Source of the DNA: Desulfolinea sp050305405 | GTDB lineage: Bacteria > Chloroflexota > Anaerolineae > Anaerolineales > Villigracilaceae | Assembly: GCA_050305405.1 (NCBI GenBank) | Contig: JBNLFG010000007.1 | Coordinates: forward strand, 124,001-188,000 | Direction: 5' to 3' | Length of the DNA stretch: 64,000 nucleotides | Shown: positions 8,592 through 17,388 of the stretch, in pieces | Position numbering within the stretch: position 1 is the stretch's first letter | Layout of the letters: each line of letters starts with the position of its first letter | The notes under the pieces: model-generated | Told to the model about the DNA's origin: nothing | The model's database searches: none | Seen by the model: the letters and a program-made list of their open reading frames with translations, nothing else | Position numbers and translations under genes: made by a program

Positions 8592-8720
8592 AGCTAACAA
8601 AACGTGCGCCCGACGTGTGGGAGGCTGCGCGATTTACAAGCATTTTTCTGGCTTCAAGTTTTTCCTGCTCCCAAGCAGAATCCACACCCGCCCTAGCGCC
8701 AGTAATACAAACCACTAGAC
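8592..8720 (+). other. attC-like recombination site 3, degenerate right box
   Basis: AGCTAAC at 8592-8598 matches the complement of the right box of site 2. About 80 bp of interior sequence is alignable with site 2 (CTGGCTTCAAGTTTTTCCTG region, then an ACCCGCC stretch and AACC). The expected right box near 8713-8719 reads ACTAGAC and appears mutated. This marks the right edge of the cluster. Confidence 0.6.
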
Positions 8721-8812
8721 CATAAATCAATTTACCTATAAGAGAAGATAAGGAATACAAAAACTTCCTTCTCTTTTTCTTTATAACCCTCCCGATGCGG
8801 TAAAATTCGACG

Positions 8813-10192
8813 ATGCTCTCCGAAAAGAAACTCTCCTTCGCTATCTTCGCGCCGATTATCACCGGGATACTCAGCCTGCTTGCCTTTGCCTGGCAAGGCA
8901 GCTTCACGCGTCTAATGGCGGATGATTATTATCATTTTTCCCTGCTGCACAAGAACGCCAATCTTTTCCAGAGCATTCTCGAAAAATACACTCTCGCAAA
9001 CAACCGCTACACCACGCTCTTTTTCTTCCAACTCACCGAGTGGGTCGGCGTCAACTGGATGCCTGCGTTGATGATCGCTGTCTGGGTTTTCAGTCTCTAT
9101 TGGTTGCTGCGTTCTGCCCTAAAAACACCCGCTAAACTGGCTCTCGCCAGCGCGGTGCTTATCGCCTTCTTCAGCATCCTGCAAGCCCCCAGCCGCTACC
9201 AATCCATTTATTGGATATCGAGTTCGGTGACGCATTTTTTCCCCTTACCGCTGTACACGCTTTTGTTGGCGTGGATTTTCTCAAAGTCAGACCTGACAGG
9301 TCCTAAAGGCCTATCAGGTTTCGGTCTAATGACCTTTCTCGTCAGCTACTTCATCGGTGGCTTATCAGAGTCATCTGCTGCGCTCAATTTTACAGCGATG
9401 GTTGTACTCGCATTCTTATTAAGGTTCAATAAAACGCAGAAAAAAGGTATCTATCTCTTCCTCGCTCTCTCTGCCTTTGCCAATCTGGCTGCGCTACTCA
9501 CAATGGCGCTCTCCCCCGCCAACGCGCTTCGCACCGACGGCACGCCTTTACCGCTTTCCGATTTTCTGATGCGCTTGCTAACCTATCCATCAGAATTTAT
9601 CCTGGACGCATTCAAATCCCTGCCCCTGCCAACGCTTGCAACTTTTGCGTTGGGTTATCTGCTTTTTGGCATTGCGCTCGAAAAACGTCCACAGCAAAAA
9701 ACGCTCATTTGGGCACTCATCCTGACTCCATTCATCACCTATCTTTTCATCGCCGCCACTTTTGCGCCGAATGCCTACGTCTTCTCCTATCCCGATCAGC
9801 GCGTGCTCTTTCCTGCACAATTTTTGCTAACGACCAGCCTTTTTGTCGCGGGTGCACTCACCGGAATGTTGTTCTTGAACAAAGAAAAGAAAAATATCGA
9901 AACGCTCCTGCTGATAATTGTTGCCCTTTACCCGCTGCGCGCTGCGTGGAGCATAACCAGCTCTCTCCCCGAATATCGCACCCACGCCCAAGCCTGGGAT
10001 ACGCGTGATGCCTACATCCGTGCTAAAGCTGATGCCGGCGTTCGTGATATTATCGTCCCCACTGTGAACGGGATAGCAGGCATCAAGGAGTTCGATATTT
10101 CCCCGCAACATTGGGTCAACAAAGCTGCTTCTGCCTATTACGGTGTGGATACGATCAGTGTCGACACGACGAGATTTAATTATGACGACTAA
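8813..10192 (+). CDS. DUF6056 family polytopic membrane protein
   Basis: This 459-residue membrane protein has about eleven hydrophobic segments and an early ADDYYHFSL motif after the first one (about residues 39-46), which is typical of DUF6056 proteins. The family resembles GT-C glycosyltransferase-like proteins and occurs in polysaccharide and O-antigen clusters; no activity has been assigned with confidence. A short soluble C-terminal part follows the last helix. A palindromic element at 9289-9327 lies in frame within a loop (about residues 160-172). Its stop codon overlaps the start of the GT2 gene at 10182, so the two are coupled. This resumes the glycan cluster after the cassettes. Confidence 0.65.
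   Translation: MLSEKKLSFAIFAPIITGILSLLAFAWQGSFTRLMADDYYHFSLLHKNANLFQSILEKYTLANNRYTTLFFFQLTEWVGVNWMPALMIAVWVFSLYWLLRSALKTPAKLALASAVLIAFFSILQAPSRYQSIYWISSSVTHFFPLPLYTLLLAWIFSKSDLTGPKGLSGFGLMTFLVSYFIGGLSESSAALNFTAMVVLAFLLRFNKTQKKGIYLFLALSAFANLAALLTMALSPANALRTDGTPLPLSDFLMRLLTYPSEFILDAFKSLPLPTLATFALGYLLFGIALEKRPQQKTLIWALILTPFITYLFIAATFAPNAYVFSYPDQRVLFPAQFLLTTSLFVAGALTGMLFLNKEKKNIETLLLIIVALYPLRAAWSITSSLPEYRTHAQAWDTRDAYIRAKADAGVRDIIVPTVNGIAGIKEFDISPQHWVNKAASAYYGVDTISVDTTRFNYDD
9289..9327 (+). repeat. Palindromic element inside the DUF6056 gene
   Basis: AGACCTGACAGGTCC (9289-9303) and its imperfect complement (9308-9327) form nested inverted repeats around TAAA. The reading frame stays open through the element. 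ACCTGACAGGT-type palindromes look like dispersed elements, so this is probably an in-frame insertion. Confidence 0.55.
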
Positions 10193-11003
10193 CGATACAA
10201 ACCCGACCTCCGGCTTGCCACTGGTCTCGATCATCACCCCATCTTACAACCAGTCCCGTTATCTTCCTGCTACAATTGAATCGGTGCTTGGGCAGGATTA
10301 CCCCAACCTTGAATACATCATCGTCGACGGCGGCTCCACGGATGGCAGCGTTGAGATTATCAAGCAATATGCAGACCGTCTAGCGTGGTGGGTTTCCGAA
10401 AAAGATAGCGGGCAGACATCGGCCATCAACAAGGGCTTTGCCCATGCCAACGGTGAGATTCTCGCCTGGCTCAACTCGGATGACACCTACGAACCCGGTG
10501 CGATCCGCGAGGCGGTCGAGTTTTTACTGGCAAATCCAGATGTGGGTTTGGTCTATGGTGAATGCAATTATATCGACGAGAACGGGAATAAGTTTGGCTT
10601 ATTCAATGCTGCCCAAACCGATTACGAGAAACTCAGGCAGGGATATGTACACATCCCGCAACAATCGTCGTTTTGGCGCGCCAAGCTATGGAGAGAAGTT
10701 GCTCCTCTCGATGAGTCTTTCTTCTTCGCGATGGATTATGATCTCTGGGTACGTTTGGCGAAAGTTAGCGAGTTACGCTACTTGCCGGGACGTAACTGGG
10801 CAAACTTCCGTCTCCATACCGATGCCAAGTCCATCGCTGCGGACGACCGTTGCTGGCCCGAGATGATGCGCGTCCACTATCGAGATGGGGGATCGCCTTT
10901 CTCGATCATCACTGCCAAATATCTGATCCGCAAGGTAATTGCACCGCTATGGAACTGGCGCCGTCGTAGGAAGATCAAAAAATCGCTGGATGCTCTTTCT
11001 TGA
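10182..11003 (+). CDS. GT2 family glycosyltransferase
   Basis: This 273-residue GT-A enzyme has SIITPSYNQSRYLPATI at the N-terminus, VDGGSTDGSVE near residues 48-58 and the metal-binding WLNSDD (about 96-101). The start at 10182 is chosen because it overlaps the DUF6056 stop codon (11 nt) and matches the length of the paralogue; an upstream in-frame ATG at 10143 would add 13 residues unlike this family. It is closely related to the enzyme at 2634-3578, so the two probably add successive sugars in one pathway or arose by local duplication. The donor sugar cannot be predicted. Confidence 0.85.
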   Translation: MTTNDTNPTSGLPLVSIITPSYNQSRYLPATIESVLGQDYPNLEYIIVDGGSTDGSVEIIKQYADRLAWWVSEKDSGQTSAINKGFAHANGEILAWLNSDDTYEPGAIREAVEFLLANPDVGLVYGECNYIDENGNKFGLFNAAQTDYEKLRQGYVHIPQQSSFWRAKLWREVAPLDESFFFAMDYDLWVRLAKVSELRYLPGRNWANFRLHTDAKSIAADDRCWPEMMRVHYRDGGSPFSIITAKYLIRKVIAPLWNWRRRRKIKKSLDALS

Positions 11004-11232
11004 ACGGAAACCTCTTCAGGGGGAGGACGATCCGTATCCTGTCGTAAATCTGCTTTTCTTCGCCACCTTGTGGGGAAAAGAAATCCAGCTTAATAGCAGC
11101 TTACAAAAATGCAAAGGAATTTAAGACCCAAAAGTGCCTTTCGTGACAACTCATATAGTGAAGGTGCTTTATGCTTATTGAACTCAAAAAGTCTCGTTCA
11201 GTTCTGTAGTGTTCTGAACAACTGGAGTGGAA

Positions 11233-12357
11233 ATGAAAAAAGTCTTGTTTCTCAGCGTTTTTCTCGTGCTGACTCTTTCTGCCTGTACGCTTGATCTGGC
11301 TGGTGCTGCAAATCTTCCTGAACAATCCAATTCGTCTGGGCCAGAGCAAACGAGTGAAGAAATGCCCTCGGTGCAAGTTGATGAATCTGAAGATCCATCT
11401 TCTTCTCCCATTATTGAGCTTCCTGATCCGACCGGGCAGATCGCTTTTGTCTCTGATCGTGAAGGAACGAGTAATATCTATGTGATGGGGGCTGATGGCG
11501 TAAAGCAGGTTCGTTTGAGTGAGATTTCTTCTGAAGATCATTCGCCAGAGTGGTCCCCCAATGGCTCGCAGGTCGCTTTTGTTTCAACTGTGAATGATAA
11601 TACTGATATATATATTGCGGATGCCGATGGCTCTAATCTTCTGCGCTTAACGCAGGATGCAGCCAAAGATGGTGCGCCGAGCTGGTCTCCGGATGGAAGC
11701 CAGATTGCTTTTGAGACCTTTCGCACTGGTGATTGGGAAATCTATCTTATCAATGCCGATGGTACAAATCTTCTCCGCTTGACGGTTGAACCGAGCGGGG
11801 ATATGGCTCCTGTCTGGTCTCCTGATGGGAAGTGGATCGCCTTTGTAAGTGGGCGGGATGGGAACTCCGCGATCTATTTGATCAATACCGATGGTGGCGA
11901 GTTGACTCGCCTGACCTACGGCGATGCACCTTTCTCTGATCCCAACTGGTCGCCCGATGGAAGCCAGCTTGCGTTCCGTAGGTGGACATCACCGGGTTTA
12001 GGTGATATTTGCACTCTTACCCTTGGGCTGCAAGAGATGAAATGCTTTACTTCGTATGCAGAAACGGGGATTGCTGATTGGTCGCCCGATGGAACAAAAT
12101 TGGCCTACAGAATCAAGCACGGGCAGGATTGGACGATTGAGATTGCCAATATTGATGATAGCGGGAGCTACAAATTGGAGACAGAAGCTCCACCGAAAGG
12201 GGACCCAATTTGGTCTCCTGACGGCAATTGGATTGGCTATCAGGTTGATTTTGGCAACAATATGGAAATCGTGATCCAAAGGGCGATAGGGGGCGATGAA
12301 ACCCGCCTGACGACAACATCAGCGTATGATGGTGAATTGAATTGGTCTTGGCACTAG
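11233..12357 (+). CDS. TolB-like PD40 beta-propeller lipoprotein
   Basis: The 374-residue product has a lipoprotein signal ending in TLSAC, a short acidic linker, then at least six repeats of the form IAFVSDREGTSNIYVMGADG followed by P-x-WSPDG. These are PD40/TolB-type blades. It should be an outer-surface lipoprotein with a six- or seven-bladed propeller, typically used for protein or carbohydrate binding. It is not true TolB: the N-terminal TolB domain is absent, and nothing suggests a Tol-Pal system nearby. The start is ATG at 11233, after a GGAG site; GTG at 11227 is less well placed. A strong terminator follows. Confidence 0.75.
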   Translation: MKKVLFLSVFLVLTLSACTLDLAGAANLPEQSNSSGPEQTSEEMPSVQVDESEDPSSSPIIELPDPTGQIAFVSDREGTSNIYVMGADGVKQVRLSEISSEDHSPEWSPNGSQVAFVSTVNDNTDIYIADADGSNLLRLTQDAAKDGAPSWSPDGSQIAFETFRTGDWEIYLINADGTNLLRLTVEPSGDMAPVWSPDGKWIAFVSGRDGNSAIYLINTDGGELTRLTYGDAPFSDPNWSPDGSQLAFRRWTSPGLGDICTLTLGLQEMKCFTSYAETGIADWSPDGTKLAYRIKHGQDWTIEIANIDDSGSYKLETEAPPKGDPIWSPDGNWIGYQVDFGNNMEIVIQRAIGGDETRLTTTSAYDGELNWSWH

Positions 12358-12377
12358 CGTACTCTAAATGAGAATCA

Positions 12378-12420
12378 AAACGGGGCTGTCCTTCACTTTT
12401 GGACAGCCCCGTTTCTTTTA
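12378..12420. terminator. Bidirectional rho-independent terminator
   Basis: A perfect stem CGGGGCTGTCC (12381-12391) pairs with GGACAGCCCCG (12401-12411) around an eight- to nine-base loop, flanked by A's and T's on both sides. It lies between the convergent TolB-like gene and acs and can serve both. Confidence 0.9.
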
Positions 12421-12438
12421 ATCTTGTTACGCTAAGCG

Positions 12439-14334
12439 CTAATCCGCCAGCGTGCTTGTGTCACCGACCTCTTCGCCGAGGGCTTGGGCTTTGAGTAGGC
12501 GGCGCATGATCTTGCCGCTGCGGGTCTTCGGAAGGCTGTCCACGAAGGTAATCGTTTCCGGTTTGGCGATGGGACCGAGTTCCTTGCCAACGTGGTCGCG
12601 CAGGGCAAGGGCGAGGTCGTCGCTGCCCTGTACCCCCGCGTTCAAAATCGCGTAGGCGTGGACGGCATTGCCCTTGATCTCGTGAGGTAAACCAATCACA
12701 GCTGCTTCGGCAACACTCGGGTGGCTGACCAAAGCACTCTCCACCTCGGCTGTTCCTAAACGGTAGCCACTGACCTTAAGGACGTCATCCATCCTGCCGA
12801 TGATCCAGATGTAACCATCCTTGTCTTTACGGGCAGAATCTCCGGTTTGGTACATATTCCCGAATTTTCCCCAATATTGTTCTTTATAGCGTTCGTCATC
12901 GCCGTAGATGGTGCGCAGCATACTCGGCCACGGGCGTTTGAGTACGAGGAAGCCCTCTTCGCCTACGGGGACGGGGTTGCCGTCATCGTCGACGACGTCG
13001 GCTTCATGGCCGAAGAATGGTTTTGTGCCGGAGCCGGGCTTGAGCGGCGTGATCGGCAGCGGGGTGATGACAAAACCGCCCGTTTCGGTCTGCCACCAGG
13101 TATCCATGATCGGGCATTTTTCGTTGCCGATGACCTTGTAATACCATTTCCAGGCTTCGGGGTTGATCGGTTCGCCGACACTGCCAAGCAGACGCAAGGA
13201 GGAAAGATCGTATCGTTGCGGCCAGGCATCGCCGAAGCGCATCAGGCCGCGGATCGCGGTCGGCGCGGTGTACAGGATGGTGATGCCATATTTCTCGACC
13301 ATCTTCCACCAGCGGTTGGGATAGGGATGCGTCGGCGCGCCCTCGTACATGAAGCTGGTCGCTCCGGCAATGAGTGGGGAATAGACGATATAGCTGTGTC
13401 CCGTTATCCAGCCCGGGTCAGCAGCGCACCACCAACGATCATCGTCCTTGACGTCGAAAACAGATTTGAGCGTCGTGTGGGTATAGACTTGATACCCGCC
13501 ATGCGTGTGGACAATGCCCTTCGGGCGTCCCGTTGTGCCGGATGTGTAGAGGATAAAGAGCATATCTTCAGCATCCATCTGCTCGGTTTCGCATTTGGGG
13601 CTGGCGATGGGAAGTTCGAGCAGGTCGTGGTACCAGAAATCACGTCCCTGTTCCATATAAACATCTTGTCCGGTGCGTTTAACAACGATGCAGTGTTCGA
13701 TGGTTGCCTGACGTGCCATGGCTTCGTCCGAAATATCTTTTAGTTTCACGATCCCGCCGCGCAGCCAGGCGCCATCTGCTGTGACGAGCACACGGCTCTT
13801 GGCGTCTTCAATACGGGATGCGAGCGCTTCAACACTAAAGCCGCCATAGACTACGCTGTGCGCTGCACCGATCTTGGCGCAAGCCAGCATCGCAAAAACT
13901 TGTTCGGGGATGCGCGGCATGTAGATGGTGACGATATCGCCTTTTGCCACGCCCATACTCTTGAGAATATTCGCCATCTTGCTGACTTCGCGGTCAAGGG
14001 CATGGTACGAGAAAGTGCGTACGTCGCCGGGTTCGCCTTCCCAGATCAGAGCGAGCTTGTTGCGGTGCGAGTTATGTAAATGGCGGTCAATGGCGTTGTG
14101 GACGATATTGGTCTTTGCACCCACGAACCACTTATAAAAAGGAGCATTACTATCATCGAGTACTTTATCCCACTTCTTGTACCATTCCAATTCGTTGGCA
14201 CGATCTGCCCAAAACCCTTCGGGGTCTTCAATGGATTGCTTGTACCAGGCATCGTAATCTTGCACGTTGGCATTCTTAACAACTTCTTCAGACGGGAAAT
14301 AAACTTCGCCTTCATATTGCTCTTTATCAGACAT
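12439..14334 (-). CDS. acs: Acetyl-CoA synthetase (AMP-forming)
   Basis: This 631-residue enzyme activates acetate with ATP to acetyl-AMP and then to acetyl-CoA. It shows the P-loop-like YTSGTTGRPKG (about residues 261-271), the adenylate-binding DTWWQTETGG, and the C-terminal PKTRSGKIMRR, whose lysine (about 609) is the conserved catalytic and acetylation site. Length is slightly under the 650 usual for Acs but domains are complete. A GAGGAGG ribosome site sits 6-7 nt before the ATG. It is transcribed leftward, in the same direction as fbp, but a terminator separates the two. It allows acetate assimilation feeding gluconeogenesis. Confidence 0.95.
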   Translation of the reverse strand: MSDKEQYEGEVYFPSEEVVKNANVQDYDAWYKQSIEDPEGFWADRANELEWYKKWDKVLDDSNAPFYKWFVGAKTNIVHNAIDRHLHNSHRNKLALIWEGEPGDVRTFSYHALDREVSKMANILKSMGVAKGDIVTIYMPRIPEQVFAMLACAKIGAAHSVVYGGFSVEALASRIEDAKSRVLVTADGAWLRGGIVKLKDISDEAMARQATIEHCIVVKRTGQDVYMEQGRDFWYHDLLELPIASPKCETEQMDAEDMLFILYTSGTTGRPKGIVHTHGGYQVYTHTTLKSVFDVKDDDRWWCAADPGWITGHSYIVYSPLIAGATSFMYEGAPTHPYPNRWWKMVEKYGITILYTAPTAIRGLMRFGDAWPQRYDLSSLRLLGSVGEPINPEAWKWYYKVIGNEKCPIMDTWWQTETGGFVITPLPITPLKPGSGTKPFFGHEADVVDDDGNPVPVGEEGFLVLKRPWPSMLRTIYGDDERYKEQYWGKFGNMYQTGDSARKDKDGYIWIIGRMDDVLKVSGYRLGTAEVESALVSHPSVAEAAVIGLPHEIKGNAVHAYAILNAGVQGSDDLALALRDHVGKELGPIAKPETITFVDSLPKTRSGKIMRRLLKAQALGEEVGDTSTLAD

Positions 14335-14512
14335 GGAGACCTCCTCGGGGTTGGCTAATATTTAGTTGTAAAAAACAGGGGGCGCAAAGGTCGCATCCAA
14401 TCAGGGCAGGAGTTTATGGATGCTTACAAAGCGTTATTTGATTATAAAGGAAAAAACAAACGAATTTGAAGAAAGTTGCGAGAAAAGGTCAAAGTAGCCC
14501 TATTAAATAAAA

Positions 14513-14552
14513 AAAGCGGTCCTGCCATTTTTTTTTCGGCACAACCGCTTTC
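14513..14552 (-). terminator. Rho-independent terminator after fbp
   Basis: AAAGCGGT and ACCGCTTT pair, with a further TGCC/GGCA inner stem around a T/A-rich loop, followed on the minus strand by a T tract. It lies just past the fbp stop codon. Confidence 0.75.
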
Positions 14553-14554
14553 TT

Positions 14555-15580
14555 TTACTTATACTTGCGCAAGAACTCTTCTGCCTTCTCTACCAAATAC
14601 CGATTCCCAATAAAGACTGGTGTGCGTTGGTGAATATCGTCTGGAACAATATCCAATAAGGGGCGCTCACCATCGGAGCCATAACCGCCAGCTTGCTCCG
14701 CAAGGAAGGCTAAGGGCGCAGCTTCATACAGAAGGCGAATTTTCCCATTCGGCTTATCAGGGGTTGCTGGATAGCAGAATATGCCCCCATGCGTCAGATT
14801 ACGATGGAAGTCTGCCACCATCGAGCCAATATAGCGATAAGACATCGAAGGTACATGTTCGTCCCTGAGCCAGTTTGCATACTGATGCATACCTTCTTCC
14901 CAGTCTTTCCCGGCAGCATGATTAAAACTGTAATAATCAGGTTTGTTAGGAAAACGCATGCCTTTTTCTGAGAGCAAAAACTCGCCCAAAGAAGGTTCTA
15001 AAGTAAAGCTGTGCACACCATTTCCGGCGCTATAAACAAGCATCGTGCTTGTGCCATAGAGGATATAGCCTGCCGCCACCAGTTTTCGCCCGGGTTGCAA
15101 ACAATCCTCCAGACGTCCGCGCTGGGCCTTGTCGATAACACGGTAGATGCCAAAAATAGTACCAATACTGATATTGGTATCAATATTGGACGAGCCATCC
15201 AAAGGATCGTAAACCAAAACATACGAGCCCTTTTTATATCGATCAGGAATCCGAACCCAGTCTTTGCGCTCCTCCGTCACCATGGCTGCCAACCGGCCCG
15301 TGTGATCGGTCAGCCGCACAATGATGTCGTCTGCGAGAAGATCGAGTTTCTGCTGCGACTCGCCCTGCACATTTACTTTACCAGCCAAACCGAGCATATC
15401 CAGCAAGCCAGCCCGGCGTGTTTGTGCGCTAATGACCTTCCCCGCCAAAGCCAAATCGTAAAGAAGAGCGGTAAAAGAGCCTCTTGCGTATTCAGGCTGC
15501 GTATCTAACAAAAAACGTTCGATCGTCACAATTTGCCCGTCTATCATGGGCAAATGGCTTACCCCGTTTGATGGTAACAT
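14555..15580 (-). CDS. fbp: Fructose-1,6-bisphosphatase, class I
   Basis: The 341-residue enzyme removes the 1-phosphate of fructose 1,6-bisphosphate in gluconeogenesis. It carries the metal-binding DPLDGSSNID (about residues 124-133), the preceding VTEERKDW segment, and the GKIRLLYEAAPLAFLAEQAGG block near the C-terminus that forms the active-site floor of class I FBPases. Length is normal. An AAAGGAG site lies 6 nt before ATG. Its position upstream of acs, in the same direction, fits growth on acetate or other non-sugar carbon, but the terminator between them argues for separate transcripts. Confidence 0.95.
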   Translation of the reverse strand: MLPSNGVSHLPMIDGQIVTIERFLLDTQPEYARGSFTALLYDLALAGKVISAQTRRAGLLDMLGLAGKVNVQGESQQKLDLLADDIIVRLTDHTGRLAAMVTEERKDWVRIPDRYKKGSYVLVYDPLDGSSNIDTNISIGTIFGIYRVIDKAQRGRLEDCLQPGRKLVAAGYILYGTSTMLVYSAGNGVHSFTLEPSLGEFLLSEKGMRFPNKPDYYSFNHAAGKDWEEGMHQYANWLRDEHVPSMSYRYIGSMVADFHRNLTHGGIFCYPATPDKPNGKIRLLYEAAPLAFLAEQAGGYGSDGERPLLDIVPDDIHQRTPVFIGNRYLVEKAEEFLRKYK

Positions 15581-15709
15581 TTTTGCTCCTTTTTCATATA
15601 CAGATACATTTGATTATGAAAAGTCTAACATAAATTCTCGGCGTCAAAAGGCATCAAAAAGACGCCAAAAATCGTATAATGCAATAAATATTCTATGCGG
15701 AGAAAAAAT

Positions 15710-16204
15710 ATGCAACCCATCAAAATCTTTACCACTGGCGGCACCATCGATAAAGTTTACTTCGACGCCAAAAGCACATACGAAGTTGGCAAGCCGAATA
15801 TCTCAAGAGTGCTCGCCGAACTCCCGATTCATATCGACTATAAAGTCATATCCGTTTTGCAGAAGGATAGTCTGGAGATCACGCCCGCCGACCGGGACGT
15901 GATCGTTGCAGCCGTACAGGATGCCGAAGAAAAGCAGATCATCGTTACCCACGGCACCGATACAATGGTCGCAACCGCGAAAGCTTTGCAAGCAGCAGTC
16001 AAAGATAAGACCATTGTCCTGACTGGCGCCCTCGAGCCCGCCCTCTTCAAAACCAGCGATGCGATGTTCAACATCGGCTGCGCCATCGCTGCCGTCCAGG
16101 CACTGGGACCGGGCGCCTATATCACGATGAATGGACGCATCTTCGAGAGCGGTAATGTCGTCAAGGATGTGGAGCACAGCCGTTTTGTCACGCTGGATGA
16201 GTAA
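15710..16204 (+). CDS. Single-domain asparaginase-like protein
   Basis: This 164-residue protein corresponds only to the N-terminal domain of type I/II L-asparaginases. It keeps both threonine motifs: TTGGTID near residues 8-14 and THGTDTM near 80-86. The C-terminal domain, which completes the active site in the normal 330-residue enzyme, is absent, and the gene ends cleanly. The start at 15710 is favoured by a GGAG site at about 15699-15702; an in-frame ATG at 15695 lacks one. Short asparaginase-domain proteins are known in other bacteria but their activity is uncertain. Amidase activity is possible if it forms dimers differently. Confidence 0.7.
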   Translation: MQPIKIFTTGGTIDKVYFDAKSTYEVGKPNISRVLAELPIHIDYKVISVLQKDSLEITPADRDVIVAAVQDAEEKQIIVTHGTDTMVATAKALQAAVKDKTIVLTGALEPALFKTSDAMFNIGCAIAAVQALGPGAYITMNGRIFESGNVVKDVEHSRFVTLDE

Positions 16205-16288
16205 AAGCTTTGATTGCTTGAAACCAATGACGACTATTTATCGTTATATAAACATCTGAATCAAGTTCAGGTAGGGAAAAGGAGATAG

Positions 16289-17383
16289 ATGATGAGCGAG
16301 CAGGAAAAGAATAAAACGAAAAAATGGGGGATTGCTTTACTTTGGGTGGGGCTTGTTGTTTTCTTTATCTACTCATTCCTATCAATTATTGATGTGAGAA
16401 TTTTTGGTGATGAAATTCGAAAAACAAGTATCATGCGAGTTTTTCGAGCATTAGCTCACCCAGATATTATTACCTACGAAACCGAAGATTTAGATGTTGA
16501 AATCCCCTTTAATTTGCCTTGCCCAGACGGGGAAAAGCCTGCTTTGCCAGAAGCAGATACGAATTCTCCTTATCTGATTGCAAGTGCTACTTGTGGCACT
16601 GTTCGTGAAGAGATTACAGTTGAAGGCTATAACATGCCTCCCTTTGCGCAAGGCCCAATTGTTTTTGTTACCAATAATAATTTGAAGAAGCAAATGGGTA
16701 TATTTACAGTAGATGAAAGCGGCTATTTCAGTACGGAAGTAGAACTGCCTAATCGTCAACCCGTTGAAGAAGCACAAGCGATTAGGGCCACAGTAAGAAC
16801 TAATGTCGGTCCACCGATGTGGTCAGATAATGCTCTTGCTACAGTTGATAAGCTCTGGGAAACCATTCAAATGGGTTTCCTCGCAACAGCATTTAGTGCG
16901 ATCTTTGCTACAATTTTCTCATTCTTTCTATTTAGAACATGGTCAGGGAAATTTAGGATAATCAATTTTCTTCTACAGCCAATCTTTGCAGCGATACGGT
17001 CGATTCATCCAATCATCATATCAATAATGGCCGTGATCATTGTTGGGATTGGTTCAATGGCTGGCGTCCTCGCACTTACTTTCTTTTTTACAGCCATGCT
17101 TACAGCGAAATATATAGAAGCTATGCAAGAGAACTCCGATTTAGGGATGTCTACTTTGCTTAGCGTATATTTCCCGGTGATAGCATTCAAAGAACTTCCT
17201 GTGATTATGACAGTTGCAACCATCATCGGATTTGTAGGCGGTGGCGGAATTGGTTTTCTGCTCAGTCAAAATATCAACTTGCTCGATTATCGTGCGGTTA
17301 GTACTCAATTAATCGTGATTATTCTTGTGGTTGGGAGTTTGGACTTGTTGAGCAAATACGTCTGGAGAAAAATCAGGGCGTAA
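16289..17383 (+). CDS. PhnE-like ABC transporter permease with large extracytoplasmic insert
   Basis: The C-terminal 180 residues form a PhnE-type permease core: ETIQMGFLATAFSAIFATI, then several helices with FVGGGGIGFLL, and the closing IILVVGSLDLLSKYVWRKI, a characteristic PhnE ending. The N-terminus has one helix (about 14-33) followed by about 160 residues outside the membrane with two cysteine pairs and beta-rich character. No binding protein or ATPase gene is adjacent. The family exports nothing known; relatives import phosphonates. ATG codons at 16289 and 16292 are both possible with the AAAAGGAG site upstream, the second being better spaced. Confidence 0.65.
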   Translation: MMSEQEKNKTKKWGIALLWVGLVVFFIYSFLSIIDVRIFGDEIRKTSIMRVFRALAHPDIITYETEDLDVEIPFNLPCPDGEKPALPEADTNSPYLIASATCGTVREEITVEGYNMPPFAQGPIVFVTNNNLKKQMGIFTVDESGYFSTEVELPNRQPVEEAQAIRATVRTNVGPPMWSDNALATVDKLWETIQMGFLATAFSAIFATIFSFFLFRTWSGKFRIINFLLQPIFAAIRSIHPIIISIMAVIIVGIGSMAGVLALTFFFTAMLTAKYIEAMQENSDLGMSTLLSVYFPVIAFKELPVIMTVATIIGFVGGGGIGFLLSQNINLLDYRAVSTQLIVIILVVGSLDLLSKYVWRKIRA

Positions 17384-17388
17384 GAATT

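Noticed and set aside
11233..12357. TolB of a Tol-Pal system
   Set aside because: Only the propeller is present, it is a lipoprotein, and no tolA, tolQR or pal gene is near.
12847..13743. 298-residue open frame on the plus strand inside acs
   Set aside because: It is the antisense shadow of a well-supported acetyl-CoA synthetase, has no ribosome site and no recognisable domain.
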